IMG/VR virus record: IMGVR_UViG_3300007523_000109
Span: 1 to 20,402 of that record
Origin: a virus
DNA length: 20,402 nt
Reading direction: 5' to 3' (one strand)
Shown here: piece after piece, positions 8,020 through 14,400 of the stretch
How the letters are laid out: the number at the start of each line of letters is the position of its first letter
How positions within the stretch are numbered: position 1 is the stretch's first letter
Notes under the pieces: model-generated
What the model saw: only the letters and a program-made list of their open reading frames with translations
Databases searched by the model: none
Told to the model about the DNA's origin: nothing
Made by a program: the position numbers and the translations under genes

Positions 8020-8624
8020 ACTTCCATCTTTCTGAACGGCTCAAGTAGGCCGATGGCCACGTAGTCGAGCGCCGGGATCCGCATCGGGATCCCGTCGACA
8101 CTGATCTGCATCGATCCGAACACGCCCGAACCTGTGACCTTGTAGATGTTCTTGGCCTGGATCAGACACGCCGAGGATACGGCGTCGGGGACGGCCGGGT
8201 AACCGTGAACCGCCGTCACTCGGAGCCCTGGTCGGCGCTTCATCGGGTAACGGTAGTTGTCGACCAGGGTGATGCGGTCCCACGGCTGTCTTGGCGTGAG
8301 GTACTCGGCGTTGAGAGGCTCAAGAATGAAGTCGATCGTCTCGGTGAGGGTGGTTGAGAACCCTCCGTCGTCGTCTTCGTCAATGGAGACAACGAGGCCG
8401 GTTCGCAAAGCGATGTCAAGCACGTCGGCGACCATCGGCTCGGCAACGTTGTAGAAGCGGGTTGCCAGCTCGGACTCGGACCAGAACACCCGGCCGCAGT
8501 GTGCGTCGATCTGGCGTGACGCAGAGGAGACGGAGAGCTCAAGTCGAACGTCGTCAAGGCCGTCGTCTATCTGGAGCTCGGCCTTCAGTGTTGCCAGCGT
8601 TATGTACCCGTTTGTGATTGACAC
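8016..8624 (-). CDS. Head-tail adaptor (HK97 gp6-like, 202 aa)
   Basis: The GTG start (8622-8624) has GAGGAG 6 bases upstream. The protein begins with a T-L-A-T-L-K-A-E-L-Q-I-D-D-G-L-D-D-V-R-L-E helix, followed by V-S-S-A-S-R-Q-I-D-A-H-C-G-R-V-F. This is the usual opening of gp6-like adaptors that bind the portal as a dodecamer. The middle holds long beta segments, and near the end there is V-P-D-A-V-S-S-A-C-L-I-Q-A-K-N-I-Y-K, the typical second helix. At about 200 residues it is longer than the minimal adaptor (near 100-130) and matches the longer actinophage type. The ribosome-binding site overlaps the last codons of the methyltransferase gene, so the connector genes begin directly after the accessory cassette. 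Confidence 0.8.
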   Translation of the reverse strand: MSITNGYITLATLKAELQIDDGLDDVRLELSVSSASRQIDAHCGRVFWSESELATRFYNVAEPMVADVLDIALRTGLVVSIDEDDDGGFSTTLTETIDFILEPLNAEYLTPRQPWDRITLVDNYRYPMKRRPGLRVTAVHGYPAVPDAVSSACLIQAKNIYKVTGSGVFGSMQISVDGIPMRIPALDYVAIGLLEPFRKMEV

Positions 8625-8635
8625 GTCGCACTCCT

Positions 8636-9178
8636 CTACATCTGGATGATACCGAGTCCGTTGCAGTGCGTAGCGTTATGCCACTGCCGACCTTCTGCTG
8701 CAGCGTACTCCTGAACGGCCACCCTCACCGGGTACATCGGGCGCGCCGGTGCGCCCTCGGGTCGAGCGAGCTCTGTGTCGTGGAACACCATGAGTCCTCC
8801 CGGCCTGACGAGGTGCTGATACAGCTCGATCTCGGCGACGGTCTGATCGTAGAGGTGGCTCGTATCAATGAACACGATGTCGGCGGGCCTCGGCAACTGG
8901 GCAACGATGACCGGGTCAAGGTCGTCGCCCTGAATGAAAGTCCAGTTCGGGTGCTCGCCGATTGGGGGCACCTCGTCAATGTCAACCGACCAGAGGCCCC
9001 CGCCCGTCTGAGAGAGCCCGTGGAGCCACGCTATGGTCGACACTCCGGTGCGGGTTCCGAGCTCGATCACGACCTTGGCGTCGGTGTGCAGCACCATCTC
9101 GACGAACGAGGCGAGGTGGCCCTGAATGTCTGACGGCTCGCCGATCACTTGACGGTACTGAGACAGCAGGTCTTTCAT
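8636..9178 (-). CDS. Class I SAM-dependent methyltransferase, CmcI/Methyltransf_24-like (180 aa)
   Basis: I start at ATG 9176-9178, which overlaps the GT17 stop (ATGA) and has GAAAGG upstream, rather than at an in-frame GTG nine codons earlier. Residues 37-45 (V-I-E-L-G-T-R-T-G) are the glycine-rich SAM-binding motif I. The acidic residues D66 and D68 end strand 2 (L-W-S-V-D-I-D). D105 in I-V-F-I-D-T-S-H fits motif post-II, and V-F-H-D-T (131-135) resembles the metal-binding His-Asp seen in the CmcI or sugar O-methyltransferase group. The enzyme probably transfers a methyl group, and in this cassette the most natural substrate is a sugar put in place by the neighbouring glycosyltransferases. 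The substrate assignment is inference. Confidence 0.85.
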   Translation of the reverse strand: MKDLLSQYRQVIGEPSDIQGHLASFVEMVLHTDAKVVIELGTRTGVSTIAWLHGLSQTGGGLWSVDIDEVPPIGEHPNWTFIQGDDLDPVIVAQLPRPADIVFIDTSHLYDQTVAEIELYQHLVRPGGLMVFHDTELARPEGAPARPMYPVRVAVQEYAAAEGRQWHNATHCNGLGIIQM

Positions 9179-9984
9179 GACGTCGCCTTTCTCGGGCGGA
9201 ACCACGTGTCAGGACAGTGCCCCGCCGTGATGAACTCGGGCCAACCGGCGTCGATGTCGACCGGCTCCATCTTGACGCCGTCGCTGTGAACCCCGTCGCG
9301 CCAGAACGAGAGTCCGTCGGAGATGCCCGCCGAGATCCTGTCGGCCACCTCGGGGTGGCAGAAAGCGCCGAGCTTCTCGGCCGCCCGCTCGGGCCCGCCG
9401 AGCCAGCTGAAGTGCCACCCGCCGTCGGTGATCGGGCAGTGTGCCGAGGTTCGTACGTCACGCATGTGCGTGAACGGCATCCTGGGGTGCCCCGCCATAA
9501 CCGCCGACACCGTGCCGACGACGGTCCCGCACCACTTGATCGGATAGAACCAGTCGACCGCCCAGAAGTGGCCACGCATGCCGATAACGATCAGACGACC
9601 GCCCGGCCTCAAGTTACGCACGACGATCGCCCTCGGGATCTCGTCGACGTCGGACTGCATCAGGGTGTCAGTGGCGGCGGCGTTAATGTCGGCCAGACCC
9701 GCAGCGATGAACTCGCGCTGGGCGTGCTCTCGCTCCCATGAGTCGGGGGCGTCGGCGGCCGTGGGGAGGCCGGTGGCCCGCACGATAGTTAGCTTGTCGA
9801 CCCACCGGTCGAACCTTTCGCCGCCCTGAGCGAGGTACTCGGAGAGGTGGTACGGCTTGGGGTGGTCCTGGTGGTCGACGTCGGCCTCAACAATAATGAA
9901 GTGATCGACGACGTCGTAGAGCTCCATGAGGCGCATCTCAAGAACGTCAAACTCATTGAAAAACATAAAGCTGTCGATGATCAT
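9175..9984 (-). CDS. GT17-family-like glycosyltransferase (269 aa)
   Basis: I take ATG 9982-9984, which overlaps the TGA of the zinc-finger gene (ATGA), over an upstream in-frame start whose extra N-terminal residues look unstructured. The N-terminus M-I-I-D-S-F-M-F-F-N-E-F-D-V-L-E-M-R-L and the following D-H-F-I-I-V-E-A are hallmarks of the GT17 fold (beta-1,4-N-acetylglucosaminyltransferase family). D112-V-D114-E115-I-P is the metal/nucleotide-sugar D-x-D motif. The later phrase R-L-I-V-I-G-M-R-G-H and a W-H-F-S-W-L-G-G motif also agree with the family. In bacteria and phages members add a sugar to glycans or to proteins. It is soluble and should act in the cytoplasm. The cassette suggests a role downstream of the two-domain enzyme. 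Confidence 0.85.
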   Translation of the reverse strand: MIIDSFMFFNEFDVLEMRLMELYDVVDHFIIVEADVDHQDHPKPYHLSEYLAQGGERFDRWVDKLTIVRATGLPTAADAPDSWEREHAQREFIAAGLADINAAATDTLMQSDVDEIPRAIVVRNLRPGGRLIVIGMRGHFWAVDWFYPIKWCGTVVGTVSAVMAGHPRMPFTHMRDVRTSAHCPITDGGWHFSWLGGPERAAEKLGAFCHPEVADRISAGISDGLSFWRDGVHSDGVKMEPVDIDAGWPEFITAGHCPDTWFRPRKATS

Positions 9985-10133
9985 CGGACGTTCCATTTCC
10001 TGAATATCTTGAGCTCGTTGTAGCCGTGAACCTGGCACTCCCGGCTGCAGTATTTCTTACTGCTGCGGAACGGGTACTCGTTCGGGCACCAGATGCACCG
10101 GGTCGGCGCACCCTCGGGAAGTGGGCGGGTCAT
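9981..10133 (-). CDS. Cys4 zinc-finger microprotein (50 aa)
   Basis: The gene is in a gap between the two glycosyltransferase genes. ATG (10131-10133) overlaps the stop of the two-domain enzyme, and TGA (9981-9983) overlaps the start of the GT17 gene, both in ATGA junctions, which is good evidence that it is translated. C13-x-x-C16 and C29-S-R-E-C33 form a Cys4 zinc-binding site of the 'Y-C-S-x-x-C' type. The protein is basic, with the C-terminal end K-I-F-R-K-W-N-V-R. Such mini-zinc fingers are common in actinobacteria and their phages without known role. It may bind nucleic acid or a partner protein of the cassette. Confidence 0.85.
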   Translation of the reverse strand: MTRPLPEGAPTRCIWCPNEYPFRSSKKYCSRECQVHGYNELKIFRKWNVR

Positions 10134-11947
10134 CGCCCCGCCTTGTGCATGGCGATGAGCGGGGCCCGTTGCATGAACGTGGCCTCGTCGGACTCGCTGT
10201 GGCTGACCGCTCGCGTGTACAGCGTGTCGGCCTGTCGGGCGGACTCGTCGCCGTCGTATCCTGGGTGGTGGTGGATGATGCGGCAGTCTTCGACGAACTT
10301 GAAGACGCCTCGGGCCTTGGCCAGGCCGATCACCTCTTTGTCAACGAACCAGTGCCGGTAGCACTCGGGCATCGTGACGCCCGGCCCGTCGAGCGAGCTG
10401 CCCACATCGTTGATGTAGTCACGACGAACGAAGAAGTGGTCAGCGTGACGACCGGCAGCGACGTCGGGGTTGCGGACACGGCCGGGCTCCGAGTCGTTGG
10501 TCCCGATGATGTCGCACTCTTCAGACACGGCGGCGGCGGCTTCGAACCAGCCCGGCGTGAACTCCACGTCGTCGCCGACGATGAGTACCCAGTCGCTATC
10601 TGAACGGCTCACCAGCTCGTTGACGTTCTGGGCGTAGGTCTTGTCGATCGACCCCTGGTGCACCTTGAAGGTAGACCCGAGCGAGTCGAAGAACCGCTTG
10701 GAGTTACCTTCACGCATTGCGGGGACGATGACGTCGACGTCGATCATCTTCGGCTTGAGCGGCGGCGGAGGTGGGCACAGCTCGTTGAGCACGGGCACCC
10801 AGTTCTCGGCGAACACGGTGCGGTAGTCGTAGCCCATGGCGAACCGGCGATGGTCGACGGCAGCGCCCTCGGCCGACAGCTTGTAAGCGCCCTCCAGGGC
10901 CTCCAGCACGTTGACCGTGTACGGCATGATGTAACTGGACGACTGCGACTGGTCCCAGATGAGCTGTCCGTCTACGAGGTGCCCCGAACCGACCAGCTCG
11001 GACTGCGAGCTGAAGTCGGACACGATCACGGGAACCCCGCACGCCTGAGCCTCTATCAGCGGCACGCCGAACCCCTCGCCGTGACTAGGTGCCAGCAGCA
11101 CGTCCATCGTCGAGTACAGCGCCGCCATCATCTCGTCGGGGAGCCCGAGACGGTAGGCGTACTGGTCGGTCCAGATCAGGGCGTGGTTCGGGATCCCGCA
11201 GTGCGTGGCGAGCTCGACCAGATCAAGTCCACCGGCGGCTCCCAGCTTGTCGGAGTGCACCAGCAGCACGGCCTCGTTGTGGCCCTTCCAGAACTGCCCG
11301 AACGCTCGGAACGCTTCGTTGAACCCCTTGCGGTCCTGTGGGTCTTTGTTCATGGCGACCATGCCCACCACGTAGGCGTCCGAGGGGACGTCGAACAGTG
11401 TGTGACCGGTGACGGACGTTCCGTCGCCGGTGGTCACGATCGGCGTGGGCTTAAACACGTCGGTGTCGACGGAAAGTGGAACGTACAGCGGGTCGAGCCC
11501 GGCCTGACGTAGGCCCGCCTCGCCGAACTTCGACATGGCGATCGGGATAGCGCCGGTGGTGTGGAAGAACTCCAGCACCTGCTTCGGGACCGGGTAGTGG
11601 TCGACCGGGGCCCACGCAGCAACTCGAAAGTCGGCCAGCTCTCGGTTCTTGCTGAGCACCCACACGTCGAGAAGCGGAATGATCACACCACCCTGTGGGT
11701 CGCCCTCAAAGAAGTGCATAGCGTTCTGCGAGATCACGTCGGGGCTGTTGGTGAAGTAGCCGGACGGGTAGATGCGGATCTTGTGGCCCCTCGGGGACGT
11801 CCACTGGCCGACCTCGCCCTGCTGGCCGTAGGTCGACCCGACGGCGACTTCGTGACCGGCGTCAGCGAGAAGGTCGGCGAGATGCCTGCACTGCACGCCG
11901 TAGCCGGTGCTCACGGTCGGACTGTTTGAATGGATCAAGAACTTCAT
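10130..11947 (-). CDS. Two-domain glycosyltransferase, GT4 plus GT2-like (605 aa)
   Basis: The start ATG (11945-11947) overlaps the preceding gene's TGA. The N-terminal ~390 residues are a GT4 (GT-B) enzyme, opening M-K-F-L-I-H-S-N-S-P-T-V-S-T-G-Y-G-V-Q. It then has V-P-L-S-V-D-T-D-V-F-K-P before the second Rossmann domain. The nucleotide-sugar site H-G-E-G-F-G-V-P-L-I-E-A-Q near residues 285-300 carries the E-x7-E pair. From about residue 400 a second domain begins with V-D-V-I-V-P-A-M, and has V-L-I-V-G-D-D-V-E-F near residue 454 (D-D-V metal site) and H-H-H-P-G-Y-D near the end, which fits GT2 (GT-A). One chain thus has two transferase folds, likely for consecutive sugars. Phage-encoded glycosyltransferases can decorate virion proteins or host surface polymers. 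Which applies here is unknown. Confidence 0.88.
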   Translation of the reverse strand: MKFLIHSNSPTVSTGYGVQCRHLADLLADAGHEVAVGSTYGQQGEVGQWTSPRGHKIRIYPSGYFTNSPDVISQNAMHFFEGDPQGGVIIPLLDVWVLSKNRELADFRVAAWAPVDHYPVPKQVLEFFHTTGAIPIAMSKFGEAGLRQAGLDPLYVPLSVDTDVFKPTPIVTTGDGTSVTGHTLFDVPSDAYVVGMVAMNKDPQDRKGFNEAFRAFGQFWKGHNEAVLLVHSDKLGAAGGLDLVELATHCGIPNHALIWTDQYAYRLGLPDEMMAALYSTMDVLLAPSHGEGFGVPLIEAQACGVPVIVSDFSSQSELVGSGHLVDGQLIWDQSQSSSYIMPYTVNVLEALEGAYKLSAEGAAVDHRRFAMGYDYRTVFAENWVPVLNELCPPPPPLKPKMIDVDVIVPAMREGNSKRFFDSLGSTFKVHQGSIDKTYAQNVNELVSRSDSDWVLIVGDDVEFTPGWFEAAAAVSEECDIIGTNDSEPGRVRNPDVAAGRHADHFFVRRDYINDVGSSLDGPGVTMPECYRHWFVDKEVIGLAKARGVFKFVEDCRIIHHHPGYDGDESARQADTLYTRAVSHSESDEATFMQRAPLIAMHKAGR

Positions 11948-12108
11948 GATGCGTCACGCATGTCGTACTCAACAGCGCTGGGAACCGTCAGAACCTCGTA
12001 GCGGCCGCCGGACTTGAACACGGCCACGACGACCTCGGGATCATTCCGTCGGGCAAGATCCAGTGCGAGATGGTCGAACTGGTCGACATCGATTAAGTAG
12101 CTTGGCAT
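11944..12108 (-). CDS. Small hypothetical protein heading the glycosylation cassette (54 aa)
   Basis: The ATG (12106-12108) has GAGGAG, 6 bases upstream. The 54-residue product begins MPSYLIDVDQFDHLALDLAR and continues with two predicted beta strands (E-V-V-V-A-V-F-K and Y-E-V-L-T-V-P), giving a strand-helix-strand-strand pattern. I do not recognise a family. The gene is the first after the capsid gene's hairpins and its stop overlaps the start of the two-domain glycosyltransferase (ATGA), so its ribosome-binding site probably serves the entire coupled cassette. It may be a regulatory or adaptor peptide, but nothing in the sequence shows a function. Confidence 0.75.
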   Translation of the reverse strand: MPSYLIDVDQFDHLALDLARRNDPEVVVAVFKSGGRYEVLTVPSAVEYDMRDAS

Positions 12109-12172
12109 GCGTTTCTCCTCGGCAAGATGGGTGGGTGTTAGAGCACCACAATACACACCCGTGACGCGAAAC

Positions 12173-12199
12173 GGGGCATCCCCGCTGAAGGGACGCCCC
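12173..12199 (-). terminator. Second hairpin downstream of the capsid gene
   Basis: On the minus strand GGGGCGTCCC pairs with GGGATGCCCC (10 base pairs with one G-U) around a 7-base loop. It is followed by GTTTCGCG, so the T-run is short. It lies between capsid stop and the first cassette gene. It may act as a weak terminator or as an mRNA-stabilising structure, and probably lets some transcripts through into the cassette. Confidence 0.55.
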
Positions 12200-12228
12200 G
12201 CTTGCTTCACCTTGCCGGGTGAATGGCC

Positions 12229-12248
12229 CCCCGCTGTCGACAGCGGGG
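12229..12248 (-). terminator. Perfect GC-rich palindrome downstream of the capsid gene
   Basis: CCCCGCTGTCGACAGCGGGG is fully self-complementary over 20 bases and begins 7 bases after the capsid stop codon. In RNA it would form an 8-base-pair stem with a TCGA loop. No U-run follows. Its position suggests attenuation or 3'-end protection of the abundant capsid mRNA, giving lower expression of the glycosylation cassette downstream. Regulation is inferred. Confidence 0.65.
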
Positions 12249-12254
12249 AGATTC

Positions 12255-13568
12255 TCAGCTCACGCTTGACTTCATGACGTTGATCGCCGTGAGGTCTTGA
12301 GCGCCCGATGCCGAGCGCCACTTTCCTCTGAAGCCGACCTCGTCGGTAGCGAAGAAGACCGAGTCGTTGCGCTCGATCATCAGGCTGCCGACCGTGCGGA
12401 CGTAGTAGCCCGCCCAGTCGCCGAAGAAGATGGACTTGGAGTTGGACGCCAACGCTGCAATGTTCGGGTCGGTGAACACCGGGTAGCCGAACAACGTGTC
12501 CGGCGTGCGGAGGCCAGCGATGCCGCCCTGGAGGGACGGCTGCCACAGCGGTGCGCCCTCGGTGCCACCGGCACCGTCACGCAGCTTGCGTACCGCACCA
12601 GCGGTGCTGTCCTTCATCAACCAACCTGCCGAGCTTGAGCTGCGATAGGCGTCGTTGATCGAGTATTCCAGGTCAACCAGGTTGCTGAACGTCGGACCAA
12701 CGAGCGATCCACCGGTAGCGGCCGTACCGGCGGCACCCGTGAAGGCGCTCCCGATGAGGTCCGTCATGATGGCGGTGTTGATCTGGCGGCCGACAGCGCG
12801 TCCGATGTCGCGTGACACGAAGCCGACAATGTCGACTCCCGTGTCGCTGACGACCTCGTTAGCAAGCTTGACCAGTTCACCGTACTTGTTGGGGGTCAAG
12901 CTGAGCAGGTTGAACGTCGGGTCGGTTCCAGCGAAGGCGACGCCCTGACTGGATACCTGCGTGGCGATGGAGTGCGCCGTGACCTTCGGGAAGGTCATCG
13001 GCTCGCCGGAGCCGGACGTGATCCGAGTGGTCGGCATACGCAGCGCTGCGATGTTCGCCTCCAGGATCTCGTACAGCGAACGCGCCATGACGGTCGGGAC
13101 CGCTGAAGCGACCGAGCCGGTGTCCCATGCGAGGGCCCTGATCTCGGACGGGCTTGCGCCCATGCGGAGAAGATCGCGCTCACGGGCAACGGCCATGACG
13201 TCGGCACGAATGGCGTTGACGGGCTTGCCGTCATCGTCGTGCGTATCGAAGCGCTTCTCGCCACGAAGGAAGGAGCGGATCTCGACGTTGGCGTCGGAGC
13301 GTGCTGCGTCGGGGTCGACGTCGGCACCGAATGCGATCTCTTGGGCGTTTCGGATGCCCTCGTTCTCGCCATCGATGCGGGCCCGCTCGATCAGTTCGTC
13401 GCGCTCTGAGCCGAGGCTGTCGATGCGTGCGTTGTAGCGGTCCCACTGGGTCCGCTGCTCCATCGACATTTCCTCACCCTTGGGGAGGTCAGAAAGAAAG
13501 CCTTGGGCTTCGGTCCACACGGTGTTGCGGGTTGCGTTGAGGGCTTGCGCCCGTTCCAGAATGTTCAT
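12255..13568 (-). CDS. HK97-fold major capsid protein (437 aa)
   Basis: ATG (13566-13568) has AGGAGG 8 bases upstream, a strong site expected for the most abundant virion protein. The first ~75 residues (M-N-I-L-E-R-A-Q-A-L-N-A..., Q-R-T-Q-W-D-R-Y-N-A-R-I) form a coiled-coil-like scaffolding delta domain, normally removed by the prohead protease encoded just upstream. Residues from about 160 show the HK97 fold: a long helix R-S-L-Y-E-I-L-E-A-N, then T-F-P-K-V, D-I-V-G-F-V-S-R-D-I-G-R-A-V-G-R-Q-I-N-T-A, W-L-M-K-D-S-T-A-G and near the end F-F-G-D-W-A-G-Y-Y-V-R. The cleavage site is not certain. It lies between about residues 80 and 130 by analogy. The gene is downstream of protease and upstream of two hairpins. 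Confidence 0.95.
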   Translation of the reverse strand: MNILERAQALNATRNTVWTEAQGFLSDLPKGEEMSMEQRTQWDRYNARIDSLGSERDELIERARIDGENEGIRNAQEIAFGADVDPDAARSDANVEIRSFLRGEKRFDTHDDDGKPVNAIRADVMAVARERDLLRMGASPSEIRALAWDTGSVASAVPTVMARSLYEILEANIAALRMPTTRITSGSGEPMTFPKVTAHSIATQVSSQGVAFAGTDPTFNLLSLTPNKYGELVKLANEVVSDTGVDIVGFVSRDIGRAVGRQINTAIMTDLIGSAFTGAAGTAATGGSLVGPTFSNLVDLEYSINDAYRSSSSAGWLMKDSTAGAVRKLRDGAGGTEGAPLWQPSLQGGIAGLRTPDTLFGYPVFTDPNIAALASNSKSIFFGDWAGYYVRTVGSLMIERNDSVFFATDEVGFRGKWRSASGAQDLTAINVMKSSVS

Positions 13569-13680
13569 GAGTTGTTCCTCCTCGGAACTTGAAGTTGAAT
13601 TGCATGGATTGTCGACGTGGTGACGGTCGTGGTGGCCGCTGGGCGGCTCCGAGTCCCTGTTCCGAGTCCGACGGGTAGGT
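13569..13680 (-). promoter_or_regulatory. Leader region of the capsid gene
   Basis: This is one of the few long gaps (112 bases). It holds a GC-rich hairpin (stem GCCGC/GCGGC with a 3-base loop, 13635-13647), two direct copies of TCCGAGTCC (13648-13656 and 13661-13669), and the AGGAGG site of the capsid gene. I see no convincing -10/-35 pair. The length and structures suggest control of capsid expression at RNA level or an unrecognised promoter. Confidence 0.35.
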
Positions 13681-14343
13681 CTAGTTGCGCCTCATCATGT
13701 GCTGACGCATGAGCTCGTCAACGGCCGATGGTGACCGGGTCAGGCCGTCGATCGCCCGGCGTAGTTCGTCGGGGTCGACATCATTGGCGAGCATCTCGGT
13801 CATGAACGTGTCGAGCGATCGGACCGTAGCGCTAGTCGTCGGACTCGCCGGGAACGCCACGATCGACACCTCGGCGAGCGAGATCTCTCTGATCGTGCGG
13901 TGCGTCATGTCGGCGTTCCACTCGTCGTCGAGCACTCGCATGCCGATCGACATCTGGTCGATGTCGCCACGCTTCAGCTCGGAGCGGAGAATCTGGACGG
14001 CCGGGTTCGACGGGTCGAGACTCGGTGCGTGGGCTCGGAGGTGCGGGTCGTCAGACAACGTCATCGTGCCGGACTTGGTCCGAGCGAACACGTTGCTGGC
14101 GTCGTGGTTCTTGAGAAGTCGAACGTCGGACCGCTGAGCAATGGTGCGATGGAACGCCCCCTTGTGGATCTCCTCTTCGAACTCACCGAACTTGTCGCGC
14201 ACGGCGTAGCCGACACCGACAACAGATGCGACACCGTCAAACGTGATGGCTCCGCCCCCGTCACGCATCTCAAGATCATCGATGGTGTAAGTGCGGATCT
14301 CTTGACCACCGGTTCGTGCTCGTCGATCGTTCACATCAATCAT
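13681..14343 (-). CDS. Prohead protease, HK97 (S78) family (220 aa)
   Basis: ATG (14341-14343) follows a strong AGGAGG site 7 bases upstream. The fold is seen in F-D-G-V-A-S-V-V-G-V, then E-E-E-I-H-K-G-A-F-H-R-T-I, then the catalytic histidine in L-L-K-N-H80-D and A-R-T-K-S-G-T-M-T-L. S132 in I-D-Q-M-S132-I-G-M is the catalytic serine, and E158 lies in L-A-E-V-S-I-V-A-F-P-A. These three segments are diagnostic. The enzyme is packed in the prohead, removes the capsid delta domain and destroys itself. It lies in the usual place between portal and capsid genes, but is separated from the portal by the 922-residue effector-like gene, whose inter-module linkers could be additional substrates. That last point is inference. 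Confidence 0.95.
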   Translation of the reverse strand: MIDVNDRRARTGGQEIRTYTIDDLEMRDGGGAITFDGVASVVGVGYAVRDKFGEFEEEIHKGAFHRTIAQRSDVRLLKNHDASNVFARTKSGTMTLSDDPHLRAHAPSLDPSNPAVQILRSELKRGDIDQMSIGMRVLDDEWNADMTHRTIREISLAEVSIVAFPASPTTSATVRSLDTFMTEMLANDVDPDELRRAIDGLTRSPSAVDELMRQHMMRRN

Positions 14344-14380
14344 GGGGGTGCCTCCTCTTTGTTGGGATCATAGTCGCATC

Positions 14381-14400
14381 ATCCGCATAGACCCGCGGAT
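14381..14400 (-). other. Small hairpin between effector and protease genes
   Basis: ATCCGC and GCGGAT are inverted around an 8-base loop. The structure starts on the last base of the effector stop codon. Nothing like a U-run follows, so it is more likely an RNA processing or translation-separation element than a terminator. Confidence 0.3.

Noticed and set aside
10658-11512. A 284-residue plus-strand frame opposite the glycosyltransferase
   Set aside because: The product is His/Val/Arg-rich with no fold pattern, while the minus frame has clear GT4 and GT2 motifs.
12109-12546. Upstream extension of the 54-residue gene to a 200-residue protein
   Set aside because: The extension lies mostly antiphase within the capsid gene and across the two hairpins, whereas the internal ATG has a GAGGAG site.
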